Below, in pieces: positions 54,634 through 64,000 of a DNA stretch of 64,000 nucleotides. The stretch comes from Spinacia oleracea (taxonomy: Eukaryota; Streptophyta; Magnoliopsida; Caryophyllales; Amaranthaceae). Below the pieces are notes generated by a model. That model ran no database searches. It saw nothing but the letters and a program-made list of their open reading frames with translations, and was not told the DNA's origin. The stretch is from positions 126,254,385-126,318,384 of the forward strand of contig NC_079487.1 in NCBI RefSeq assembly GCF_020520425.1. The letters run 5' to 3'. How positions within the stretch are numbered: the first letter of the stretch is position 1; each line of letters begins with the position of its first letter. The translations under genes and the position numbers were made by a program.

Positions 54634-55565
54634 AACGTAGCCGGCTACAAGTTTCCCGCACTGGATGACAACTTTTTAGGTTTAATTAATTGGAAGGTCA
54701 GCTAGTTGGTTAAAATCTTAAGTAGAGGATAACTAAGATTTGAGATTGAATCTTGTCTAAGTCAGTTTTTATCTGATACTCACTCTACCCCAAACAAGTT
54801 CATTTAATTATTTTTATTTTTATTTATATTTAATGACTATAATAATGTTGTGTGTTAATGCTAGTAATAATTTAGTAATCATGTGTTGGTCAATTAAGCA
54901 CCCAGGAAGGTGCCTGAAATATAGGCATATAGCCTATACCAAGGGACCCATATGGGATTATGGGTTGATGTCATCACAAAGTGGGGTCCCTATATAGGCC
55001 ATCATCGGCACTGTCGACGGAGGTGATCAAGAACTTTGGAGTTTAAATATTACTAATTACATTTTGGAATTGATAATCTTGAGTATTTTAATTGATGATT
55101 TGGTTCTTTTGAGATTCATTCCTTTTCAAGTTTGAAGTTTTCCTATGAAAAAGTAGTCTCTTCATATCGGAATAAATTGTAGGATAATTTTAAAAATATG
55201 ATTTTGAATTAAAATTTTGTTAGAACTTCTACGTGATATTGTATATAACAGGGGTATAATAAATTAATGTACTTCGTATTTGTTTTGGGTATGGAAAAAA
55301 ATACAAGAGGTAAAAATGTAACGCTCTCAATACATCTTACTCCGTAGAATAGTAGCCTTCAAGACTTTACTTTATATGAATTGTGAATAGCACCATTAGA
55401 GATTTTATATACAACAAGTGTGTTAATATGACATCACGTATAACATTCAGAGTACTAAGCAATGTCTCTACCTAATGGAAATGAATTCACCTTTTCACAC
55501 AATATGTGATTACGAGCAATTTTCTATCTATCATTAAGGCCTTTTTTATCCATGTTTATATACGG
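54634..55565. other. Intergenic stretch, nothing recognised
   Basis: AT-rich DNA; no gene, TIR element or repeat border found. Confidence 0.5.
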
Positions 55566-55790
55566 TCCTGTTCTGTTCATCTTATTTCCACTTATTTCAG
55601 GAAAAATAAGTTCAGATAAGTTCAGATAAGATAAGTTCAGGAAAAATAAGGGTTGACCAAGTATAATTTATAACTAAAATAAGTTTTGATAAGTTCTAAT
55701 AAGTTCAGATAAGTTCAGTTAAGTTCAGATAAGTTCAGATAAGATAAGTTCAGGAAAAATAAGTGAAAATCAGGTGAATAGAACGCAGCC
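55566..55790. mobile_element. MITE with ATAAGTTCAG repeats
   Basis: Inverted ends: CTGTTCATCTTATTTCCACT on the left and, inverted, CTATTCACCTGATTTTCACT on the right. The interior consists largely of 10-bp ATAAGTTCAG units in short runs separated by TCAGGAAAAATAAG blocks on both sides. Confidence 0.7.
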
Positions 55791-56965
55791 TACCTCGGGA
55801 TGAAGAAATAGTATTGCTTTTGGTAATAAGATCCTTAGACTAAACTTGTTGTATACAACACCTTGTTTTATACAAGTTTTTGCCATGATATTTTTGCAAA
55901 GGTGATTGAATTTCATAATAATGGATGTGAAGAATTATTGTGTTATATTATTGTTAGAAGGATTTAACACCTTATCTACCATACATAAGGTATACGGCTC
56001 TTAAGACTTGGGTATGTGAACCTTAGGTTACTAAAGTAGTTGGGGCAACAAAGGATTGGATTGGCTGTGTTTGTTTGTCCAGCTCCTTTGATACTTATAA
56101 ATTTATTGTCCTTACTTGGGTCTACAAGACTACTACCCTAAAAGATGACCAAGACCATGGTGGCCATGGTCCATGGATGATGACTTGTAACATTTAATGA
56201 TGCAAAAATATTCTCTCCTTTTAAAGAATATTTGTCAAATATTAAGAAAAGAAAAAGTAATGTCACATTAGACACACTCACATACACCAAATCATCATTA
56301 AAATCTAATACTCCTAGGCAACACTCCATAATAATTACTTCATATGATCCTTTTTACTCGCGAATATTTGAATTTTGCACTAGTTATAAACTTCAAATGA
56401 ATGTTATTAGATTCGTCTCAATGTAAATTTTTAAAAACATTATTATTCTTAATTTTTACTTATTGATATTTAAAGATGTTAATATGAAAAGTTATACATC
56501 GACAAACATGAAAAAGTTAAAACGATTCAAATGAAAGAGAACAGAAAACGTATTTGAAAAGCTTCTCAATATGATTAACATCTAATGATCTAATAGCTAG
56601 GCTCTTTGACATCGTTATCTTATTACAGTTTTTTGTTTTTTGATTCTAAAAGTCATATAGAGAGAGTATAGTAGAGTCTACAATACAATTCCTTTTATTT
56701 TTGTTTGAAAATTCAAAAGTGCTATAGAGTGAAGTCAAAACTCAATTTAGTTTAGGAATTTGATATTTACCTACAAATCCTACTCATTTCGCAGATTTTT
56801 CCAATTTTACTTTGTAAGTAAATGGTTAGTAGAGCTGCAGCTCACGAACTTAACTCGTAGAATCATAGGCTAGCCTAACTATTTATTTAGGGGAGATTAT
56901 TGCTAGCTTAACTCATAGGCTCATAGCCTAGTAGCCTACGACTATATGAACTCATTATTGGATAT
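55791..56965. other. Intergenic stretch, no gene seen
   Basis: AT-rich. The small frames at 56138-56329 and 56232-56426 overlap on opposite strands and look random. Near 56840-56945, CTCATAGGCTAGCCTA-type words repeat weakly. Confidence 0.5.
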
Positions 56966-57666
56966 GGATGTACATTGTTAAGAGTTCTCCAACTAGGCAA
57001 CTAGCTATCCACTCTCTGTCTACCACCATCTCTCTACAAGATACTCTTAAGAGCATCTCCAATGGTTATAGCTAGGGACTAGCTTGAAATTTATGAAAGT
57101 TTCAAGCTAATAGCTAGATCATTGGAGTGAAAATAATAAATTAGCTTGGCTAAGCAAATTAGCTTAAACAAGCTAATTTGCTTGATAACTAGCTCTCAAA
57201 ATTGCCAAATAATTAATTGACAAGTGGACAAGTGGGACAAATTTAAATAACAAACTAGTTTCTAGCCATTGGAGCACAAATTAGCTAGACAATAAAATAG
57301 CTTGAAATCTTATGTGACATAACAAGCTAATTGTTAAACTAGCTTACCATTAGAGATGCTCTAACAACACTTTCCAAAAAAACACTTAATATTCAAAAGT
57401 GTACTCCAATCTCTTTTTACTATTTGATGGTCCTATATTATATTCTTTATTTATTCAACCTGGTAATTAATTGTCTTTCACAAACAAAGTGACTCCATTT
57501 TTCAACAAGAATCAATTATTAGGGTATCTTGGCTAAGCTATTTTGAAGTAGCTCTCCATGAAAAGCTACTCAATAACCTCTCCAGATCCCCAATATTGAT
57601 CAAGAGATAGTTCTTGTTGGAGAATTATTTAAAAAGTTACTTGAAAAGCCCAAGTATTATGAGCTC
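56966..57666 (-). mobile_element. MITE of the 60951 family, inverted, carrying a nested MITE
   Basis: Matches the reverse complement of 60951-61343 in order: TGTACATTG start, ACCA(C/T)xATCTCTCTACAAGA, ATTTGATGGTCC, TTTTCAACAAGAATCAATT, GAGATAGTTCTTGTTG and an end near 57666. The extra length comes from the insertion at 57049-57363. Confidence 0.65.
57049..57363. mobile_element. MITE with GAGCATCTCCAATGG termini
   Basis: TIRs AAGAGCATCTCCAATGG and its inverse CCATTAGAGATGCTCT. The interior is full of TAGCTTG/CAAGCTA words that pair between the arms. These termini are common in plant Tourist/hAT-type MITEs; the target duplication is ambiguous because TTA/TAA continue the palindrome. Confidence 0.75.
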
Positions 57667-58361
57667 TGGATATATTTATTTGAGGAAGTCCAAATACATG
57701 CCTGGCATGTATTTGCAAAAACATGCCAACCCCAAATAAAAAGGTAAATGTAAATGTTAAATATTTTTTGGGGGAAATGTATAACGGAATTGTAAATTTG
57801 TAAAACGGGGTGGTGATTTGGCATTGCTGAGTTGGTATTGGTGTTACAAAAATGGTATTGGTATTACAAAAATGGTACTAAACTTTTTTTAAATGAAATT
57901 CATTTTCCTTAAATGGTACTCGTTTTGTACTAAATTTTATAAAGTGGTATTAATATCACAAAAATGGTGCTAAATATTTTAAAATGATATTCATTTTACA
58001 AACGGGATCCAAATTGGCAAACGGGATTGACTATTCAACAATTTCAAAATGGCTGGGAAATTACAAACAAGCCCATGGCATGTATTTCATAATACATGCC
58101 TGGCTGCGATTTTGACCCCCTCTATTTATTTCCTCCGAAATTTTAACTTGTCTACATGCTTTTACTACCTAACATCCAAATCATCTATTTCCTCCGCTCT
58201 TAATAAGTAAGCACATGTTTTATACATTTTGTAAAACAGGGAATGAATTTATTTATTTATTTGAAGGAACACAAGGAATCAAATTATTAAATTGAAAGTC
58301 AAAAGGAATTTTTTATTTACAAATTTTAATACCAATGAGTTATGCAAGATTTTATCACAAA
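57667..58361. other. Intergenic stretch with GGTATT/GGTACT repeats
   Basis: From about 57830 to 58010, AAAATGGTATT/GGTACTAAA words repeat imperfectly. There is a pair of inverted words, ACATGCCTGGCATGT at 57695 and AATACATGCCTGG at 58091. No gene was found. Confidence 0.45.
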
Positions 58362-58640
58362 CTAGTTTTTGGGACCGGGCGATGCCTCGGGTTACTACAT
58401 TAATAACATATACAATTGCTTATATATTTTCTTGTTGCAATGATAACATGAACACAAGTAATAGCTTAGTGGTAAATGCTTTATTATTTAAACTCAAGAT
58501 CTCAGGGGTTCGAACCTTACGTAAGACATGTTTAATATTTTTTATTGTGTATAAAGATTACATGGAGTGAACAACTCATAAGTAAAGTGCCACATGTCAT
58601 GTAAACTTTCTTAGAAACGCCTTTTAATATATAGTGGAGT
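58362..58640 (-). mobile_element. Helitron-like fragment with SINE-like insert
   Basis: In minus sense it ends with an imperfect GC-rich hairpin (GGCATCGCCC) followed by CTAG and a T, like the Helitrons at 62204 and 63031. The other end near 58625-58638 contains TATATATTAAAAGGCG, a common Helitron 5' motif, but the exact A^TC border is not present. Confidence 0.45.
58445..58560 (+). mobile_element. tRNA-derived SINE-like unit
   Basis: A-box-like TAGCTTAGTGGTAAATG (58463) and B-box-like GGGGTTCGAACCTT (about 58504) are spaced as in tRNA-derived promoters. It does not fold as an intact tRNA. No clear tail or target duplication was fixed. Confidence 0.45.
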
Positions 58641-58837
58641 CATGTATTCATGACGTGGTGATGTACTAGTTGCCACTACATAGCTAGGATGTGCAACGAT
58701 CCAGACTGAAACGGGACTGGAATGAATCGGACCAAGACTGATATCCCTATATTTCTTGGAGCGGAATACCGGAGACCGGATCTTAAATTCCGGTCCCGTT
58801 GGACCTGAAAAAGAAAAAATTTCATTGTTTTTTTTTT

Positions 58838-58995
58838 ATGTTAGCACCCGATTCATCATTAGAGCTAATTCGGATTCGGGGCACGTTTTGGGTGGATAGG
58901 TTTGAGTCCCCTCTCAATTGTTATTGCGGGGAATCGAACACGGGTTCTCCCTACCAAGTTCGGTCTCAATCACCACTAAACCAACAAGCAATTGG
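58838..58995 (-). mobile_element. tRNA-derived SINE
   Basis: On the minus strand an A box TTGGTTTAGTGGTGATTG (58967-58984) and B box GTTCGATTCCCC (58928-58939) are followed by a body and an A-rich tail (58825-58840). ATTGTTTTTTT lies on both sides and may be the target duplication. The arrangement fits plant SINEs of the Amaranthaceae type, by memory only. Confidence 0.65.
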
Positions 58996-59171
58996 TAGTT
59001 TGATTGTTTTTTTAATTCTAGAACAATAGCGGAAAAGAGTAAACATCGAGATGTTCCTTCATTATTCTTGGTTTTCACTTTTTCATGGAAGAATCGACGG
59101 CCTAACTATATTGCAAAATAATGAATAGAGTACAACTTTTCAAAATCGTCCTTATACACAACTATTCTCTA

Positions 59172-59572
59172 TGGCTAGCAAACGTGTCGGGTTGCGTTCG
59201 TGTGCGTGTCGAATATAAACGGGTTGGAAAACCTCAATACTAACCCGACCCATTTAATAAACGTGTCGTGGTGACCAGTTTAACTAATCATGTCAAAAAC
59301 TCTTGACACTAACTCGTTTTTTCGTGTCGTGTGCTTGTTCAATAAAGTTGTCTCCATTATACGGAGTAAGATTTATAACCCAATACATTAAATTATTGGA
59401 TGTTTTTCTTAAGCGGTTTAAGTCGTGTCAGTTTCGAGAATCTCAACACTAACTCGGACCATTTAATTAAACGTGTCGTGTAGTGAAGATCCGTTTAATT
59501 AAACGGGTCGTAAACCTTGACACTAACTCGTTTTTTTCATGTTCGTGTCGTGTTATCGTGTCATGTCTGATT
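59172..59572. mobile_element. hAT-like MITE rich in CGTGTCG words
   Basis: Ends are GGCTAGCAAACGTGTCGGG and, inverted, AGCTGGCAAAATCAGACATG. The interior repeats CGTGTCGTGT and TTGACACTAACTCG in direct and inverted orientation. The TGGCAAA-type end suits hAT MITEs; the target duplication was not established. Confidence 0.5.
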
Positions 59573-60950
59573 TTGCCAGCTAACCCATAACTAAGCTTGA
59601 TATGTATGTATTATGTACCCGTGTATATGCGTGCGTGTCATATTATTAACGACAAAATAGGAATATTTTTTTCATTTAAATAAATTTAACACATTAGTGG
59701 GGGTATGAAAGAAAATTCATAAGCGGATACCAAATTTTCAAGAGCTCTCTTAGACAATAGAGATGAACCGTGGATTATGGACCGTGAGACTAAACAAGCA
59801 AAAATGGTAGAAAATTATGTTCATTATTTGCCTCATTTTCAAATACGGACAACATTTGACTTTTACGCAATCCATGGTAGATTTGATTTTCATTATTTAT
59901 TTTTTTGACAAGTATATTTTCAAAATAACATAAAACTCAATTTGTCACATGTGTTTTATAGATTATTATTTTGCTAGCGAGGGTTGTTCAACCGCCTGAT
60001 AATGCCAATTATCTCCCGGTGTCGGAGACACTGTTTAAGAAATTGGAAATAACACGGCAATCATTTAGAAATATGAGCTTTTCCTATCTCTTTGTCATCC
60101 TATTATTGTGCAAATTTAAGTCTATTTCATTTTAATACTCCGTTTTTACTTTCAACTTTGTCTCATTGTATTGGTATGTTATATTTCTCCACTTCAATAA
60201 AGGATTTTCTTCCATAGAAACCGGATACGAACATTATCTTATATATTCATTTCCTTCAAAGATTCGATCACTTAATATTGTACTCGATTTTTGGTAGATA
60301 AGGGAAAAAAAACATCTTATTAAAAACATCTTATTAAATAAGAACGTCGCACAAGATATGTCAGTAGTAACCTGTATAACGGGGCGGGTTTAAGCTTAAA
60401 CAATTGTAACAAGATTGTTATGTTATGAGTTATCTTTATGATTGATGATGACAAAGACTTCATTTATATCCAAACAATATATAGCATTTCGGCCAAAAGA
60501 AAGAACATAATAATTAGTATTAGAAATTAGAAATAGAAAATAGATGATGGACCAAATCACTTTTTTTAAAGAAAGATTAAGAAAATATATTATGTAACTT
60601 TTTATTCTCACTATTGATTAATGATGATCATCCAAATTGCATTAGAATTAGAGCTATGTATACCCCTCTAGGCCCTAGCCACTTACTTTCAAAGCTATCA
60701 TGGTGTGGTCAATCTCACTATCTCAGGGTGATCCGCTCAAGGAAACAATTATTAGATAAATAAAATTTGATGTATATTCAAAGCTTGAAAGAATAAAAAT
60801 ATGGTCAAATATAACTTAAGTACTTGATAAGACAATTATTGTACAAGTCATTAGTAGTTAGTACTATGATTTTCTTTAGCACTCAAATTAAAGATTGTCC
60901 ATTTCAATAAATTCTTAATTTGGTGGTTAAGATTGAGTACATGTGTGTTA
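59573..60950. other. Intergenic stretch, no gene seen
   Basis: AT-rich DNA without convincing frames or element borders; the minus frame at 60423-60611 is low-complexity. Confidence 0.5.
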
Positions 60951-61343
60951 GAGCATGTACATTGGGGTTCTTGAAGTGGCTCTTCAAGTAGCTCTTCAAC
61001 AAGAACTATCTCTTGGTCAACATTGGGGCTCTTGAGTGGTTCTTGAGGGGCTCTTAAGTAGCTCTTCATGCGTAGCTCTTGTCCAAGAGCCCTTCAAGAA
61101 TTGATTCTTGTTGAAAAGTGAGGAGTAACTTTGAAAATTGGATAGTAACTTTAGTTAAAAACACAATTAATCGTGGACCATCAAATGGTAAAAGTAATAA
61201 TGGAGAGCTCATTTGAGGAACCAACCAATGTTGGGTGTTTTTAAGAATGAATTCTTGAGTGTGTCTTGTAGAGAGATAGTGGTAGAGAGAGAGAGGAGAG
61301 TCCTCCAATAGTTCTTTTGAAAAGCCAACCAATGTACATACTC
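60951..61343. mobile_element. MITE, about 393 bp
   Basis: Termini GAGCATGTACATTGGGGTTC and its inverse (CCAACCAATGTACATACTC). Subterminal words GAGCTACTTGAAGAG/GTTCTTGAAG occur in both orientations. A diverged inverted copy with a nested insertion lies at 56966-57666. The minus frames over it are not genes. Confidence 0.75.
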
Positions 61344-61659
61344 TAATAGGTCAAGGTTTCAAATCCTTTGTGTCTCATTTGCACCAAAAAAAATAAAATT
61401 GCCCATTTGAACCAAAATGTAGATATTATGAGATCTTTCAAAAAAAAATTAAAATAAAGCCAATGAATATTTAAAGTTGAGTATAAAATAAAGCTTATAA
61501 TACGAGGATAAGTTTTAAACTTAATGAGTGGAATCCTCAGATATTTTGTGCAACTAGAGATAATTCAATGAAAGAACTTTTTCTTTTGTTATTGTCGAGA
61601 AAGCCTTAGATGATGGTAATGTATACGAGATTTGATCTTGTAGCACATCTTGAATAGCA
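61344..61659. other. Short intergenic stretch, nothing recognised
   Basis: AT-rich, with an A-run at about 61387 and at 61440. No gene or border seen. Confidence 0.5.
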
Positions 61660-62203
61660 TCTCTATTATATAAGATCAAAAGTTTTTGGGTAAGACCGTC
61701 TAACGGTTAGACCACTTTTTTGGTACTAACTAAACTAGTGTAAAACATAACTATAAGTAATAAATTCATAACTAATTGAATAACAAAATAGTTAAGGTAT
61801 AAAGATAAATAGTTAAATTTATGAGTCGAATAGTTATTATTTTTGAACAAACTTATTAATAACTAAAACTCATAAAATCTTAACTAATTGATGTCATTTC
61901 TTAACTAATCAATTCTGTTGTTTAACGAATTGGTTCAGTGCTTAACTAATAGGTTCGGTTGCATAACTAATTGGTTTCGTTGCTTAACTAATTGAATTAC
62001 AAACTTGACTAATTGGTTTCAGCGTTTAACTAATTAGTTAAAGTGCATGCATAAAAGTGGTCTAACCGTTAGACCGTCTTTCCTAAAGGTTTGTAATATA
62101 AGATAAGAGCTGAGGTCTTTTTGGTAATCACGCTTTTGGTGTCCCCCGCGTAAAATACCAAAATACCCTTTAGCTCAGATATTCTTCTCCAATTCAATTG
62201 TGA
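61660..62203 (+). mobile_element. 5' fragment of a Helitron, with nested MULE-MITE
   Basis: TCTCTATTATATAAGAT follows an A. Across the insertion it continues AAGAGCTGAGGTC...CGCTTTTGGTGTCCCC, parallel to the 5' end of the Helitron at 7710 (TGAAGAGGTGAGGTTA...CACTTTTGGTGTCCCC). No plus-strand 3' hairpin follows; it abuts a minus-strand Helitron end at 62204. Confidence 0.65.
61677..62095. mobile_element. MULE-type MITE, 419 bp, 9-bp target duplication
   Basis: ATATAAGAT at 61668-61676 and 62096-62104. TIRs of about 47 bp share GACxGTCTAACGGTTAGACC and continue into CACTTTT. The interior repeats TTAACTAATTG/TTGGTT words. Removing it restores the Helitron 5' end shared with 7710. Confidence 0.85.
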
Positions 62204-63030
62204 CTAGATTTTAGCCCGTGCGATGCACGAATTCTATTAAATTGTTATGTTTAAATAAAAATCCTATGTATATACCACTTTTATATATTAGATTAGATTA
62301 GTTTTTGATTTTGCATTGAATTTCATTTTAGATTTTTTTTTATTATGAAAGTGTTTGTTTTTGGATGAAATTGTATATGCGTAATATTAATAAATAATTA
62401 ATAAAAATATCTACGTGAAAGTTAATCATTTCTTTACGTGGAACTCGAATTTTTTAATTCAAAATTAATTTTGAAATCTTATTTTTCATTGGCTGAAACC
62501 ATTAGATTTTTCTATGTGGCGCTCTAATATTGGATTAATGTTTGATTTTAAATTAAATTTTATTTATTTTATTTTAGATTATTGTTTGATTTTGGATGAA
62601 TTTTATTTTAGATTTATTTTTTAATTATTAGAGTGTTTGATTTTAGACGGATTTGTATATATTAGTAATTAATTAATTAAAATATCTACGTGGCACCTAA
62701 TTAATTATCTACGTGGAAATCGATTATTTTTTTAATTATTAGAGTGTTTGATTTTCGATGGAGGTGTATATATTAGTAATTAATTAATTAATTAAAATAT
62801 CTATACGTGGCACCTAATTAATTATCTACGTGTTACTTGATTTTTTAAATTAAAAAAGAAATTAGAAATATTATTTTTCATTGGCCGAAACCATTAGTAA
62901 TCCTAGGTGGCGCTCTAATATTTCAGAAAATATTTCTCCATTGGCCGAAACCATTAGATTTTTCTACGTGGCGCTCTAATATTGGATTAATGTTTGATTT
63001 TAAATTGAATTTTATTTATTTTATTTTAGA
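62204..63030 (-). mobile_element. Helitron copy X, 3' part
   Basis: Minus sense ends CGTGC-ATC-GCACG (hairpin, 62217-62229), GGGCTAAAAT, CTAG (62204-62207), then T. The interior has repeated blocks (CCGAAACCATTAG, GTGGCGCTCTAATATT and TTTGATTTTAAATT at 62490-62580, 62880-62930 and 62940-63030). Its 5' end is not present in simple form; it may continue beyond copy Y. Confidence 0.7.
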
Positions 63031-63638
63031 CTAGATTTTAGCCCGTGCGATGCACGGATTCTATTAAATTGTTAAGTTAAAATAAAATTATTATATTTAT
63101 TAGATAAGTGTTTGATGTTGGATTGATTTTAATTTTATATTTTATATTTTTAATTGTTAGAGTGGTTGATACGTAGTATTCGTAATTAATTAATAAAAAT
63201 ATCTACGTGTAACCTAATGATTTATTTACGTGGCACTCGACTTTTTAATTCATAAATAATTTTGAAATTTTATTTTTCATTCGCCAAAACCATTAGATTT
63301 CCAACGTGACGCTTTAATATTGGATTAGTGTTTGATTTTTTATTGAATTTCATTTTAGATTAGTGTTTTATTTTGGATTGAAATTTATTTTAGATTAGTG
63401 TTTGATTTTGGATAAAATTTTATTTTTGATTTATTTTTTAATTATTAGAGTGTTTGATTTTGGATGGAGTTGTACATATTAGTAATTAATTAATTGAAAT
63501 ATCTATGTGGCACCTAATTAATTATCTATGTGGCACTTGATTTTTTTAATTCAAAAATAAATTAGAAATCTTATTTTTCATTGGCCGAAACCATTAGTAA
63601 TCCTACGTGGCGCTCTAATATCTCAGAAAATATGCCTC

Positions 63639-63674
<36 letters not shown>
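63031..63674 (-). mobile_element. Helitron copy Y, complete, 644 bp
   Basis: Minus sense starts TCTAATATATAT after an A (complement of 63675) and ends in a six-pair hairpin CCGTGC-ATC-GCACGG (63043-63057), then CTAG before a T (complement of 63030). Both borders are exact for Helitron insertion between A and T. A TA microsatellite (63642-63671) forms its 5' end. The interior shares CCGAAACCATTAGTAATCCT and other words with copy X. Non-coding. Confidence 0.83.
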
Positions 63675-64000
63675 TTAATATTCGTAACAATAAACATTAT
63701 TTCTTATTAAAAAGAAAGCATAAGAAATTAATTTTCTCAAAATAAGTCATCAACCTCTCATCTTCTATGCACTCCTTATAAATAAATCTACTAACAACCA
63801 TTTTCGTTATATCTTAGACAATCAACTCTATATAAATAATACTTTAGTTCTTACTGAAAGTTTATGCTTTAATATGTGATTAGCCAATTACATTGCGAGA
63901 AAAAAAAATGTGATTGCGTAAGAAACCGTAAATCAATTGAGCATAAAATATGTGATTAGCCAAGTACATTGCGAGGAAAAAAAAAGTGAAACACACTATT
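63675..64000. other. Window end: intergenic, one 28-bp direct repeat
   Basis: ATATGTGATTAGCCAA(T/G)TAC plus CATTGCGAG occurs at 63872-63899 and 63948-63975, 76 bases apart, each followed by an A-run. No gene is visible. Confidence 0.65.

Noticed and set aside
58463..58520. Possible tRNA gene from A- and B-box-like motifs
   Set aside because: No acceptor stem or anticodon arm can be formed; a SINE head explains it better.

Overview
This is nuclear DNA of a flowering plant. It contains split genes with GT-AG introns (tetraspanin, UTP14, PRIN2, DUF4228/PADRE), a chloroplast-targeted protein, and dense LTR retrotransposons, MITEs, Helitrons and tRNA-derived SINEs. The MITE, SINE and Angela-LTR styles resemble Caryophyllales/Amaranthaceae (spinach, beet, quinoa), but that placement comes from memory of such repeats and is tentative. 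There are no rRNA or tRNA genes, no CRISPR array and no bacterial-type operon.

Layout. 1-4174: a Ty1/copia element on the minus strand, cut by the window edge, whose gag-pol frame is open across the whole visible 3.76 kb. 4175-10091: repeat-rich intergenic DNA with a minisatellite, a three-level nest of MITE/Helitron/Stowaway, and a MULE-like element. 10092-15326: a complete, young copia element with one 1553-codon gag-pol ORF, nearly identical 204-bp LTRs and a 5-bp target duplication. 15332-22741: a truncated Angela-like copia relic with a 1.38-kb LTR, flanked by halves of two different MITEs. 23076-27672: two convergent tetraspanin genes; the plus-strand copy carries a frameshifting deletion, the minus-strand copy is intact. 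28700-30263: a non-autonomous Mutator-like element with 110-bp terminal inverted repeats and a perfect 9-bp target duplication. 30273-33400: MITEs, a recent 213-bp tandem duplication and a transposase-like remnant.

33453-42347 holds an intron-containing UTP14 (small-subunit processome) copy with several frameshifts, two nonsense codons and no start ATG, so it is an unprocessed pseudogene. 42820-52990 is PRIN2, a plastid transcription factor gene. Its first two exons and last exon are separated by a 9.5-kb intron holding two young non-autonomous LTR elements of one family in opposite orientation. 53372-54127 (minus strand) is a complete three-exon DUF4228/PADRE gene with an N-myristoylation start. 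54200-64000 has no gene: it holds MITEs (one nested pair), two SINE-like units, and a cluster of Helitron ends including one Helitron with exact A^TC...CTAG^T borders.

The genes do not form a pathway; they are unrelated neighbours. I found no clearly novel biochemical system. The most informative points are the UTP14 pseudogene, the huge PRIN2 intron with its inverted LTR-element pair, the small non-autonomous LTR family with amplified coding repeats, and the nested insertion whose empty site is provided by a second copy in the same window.
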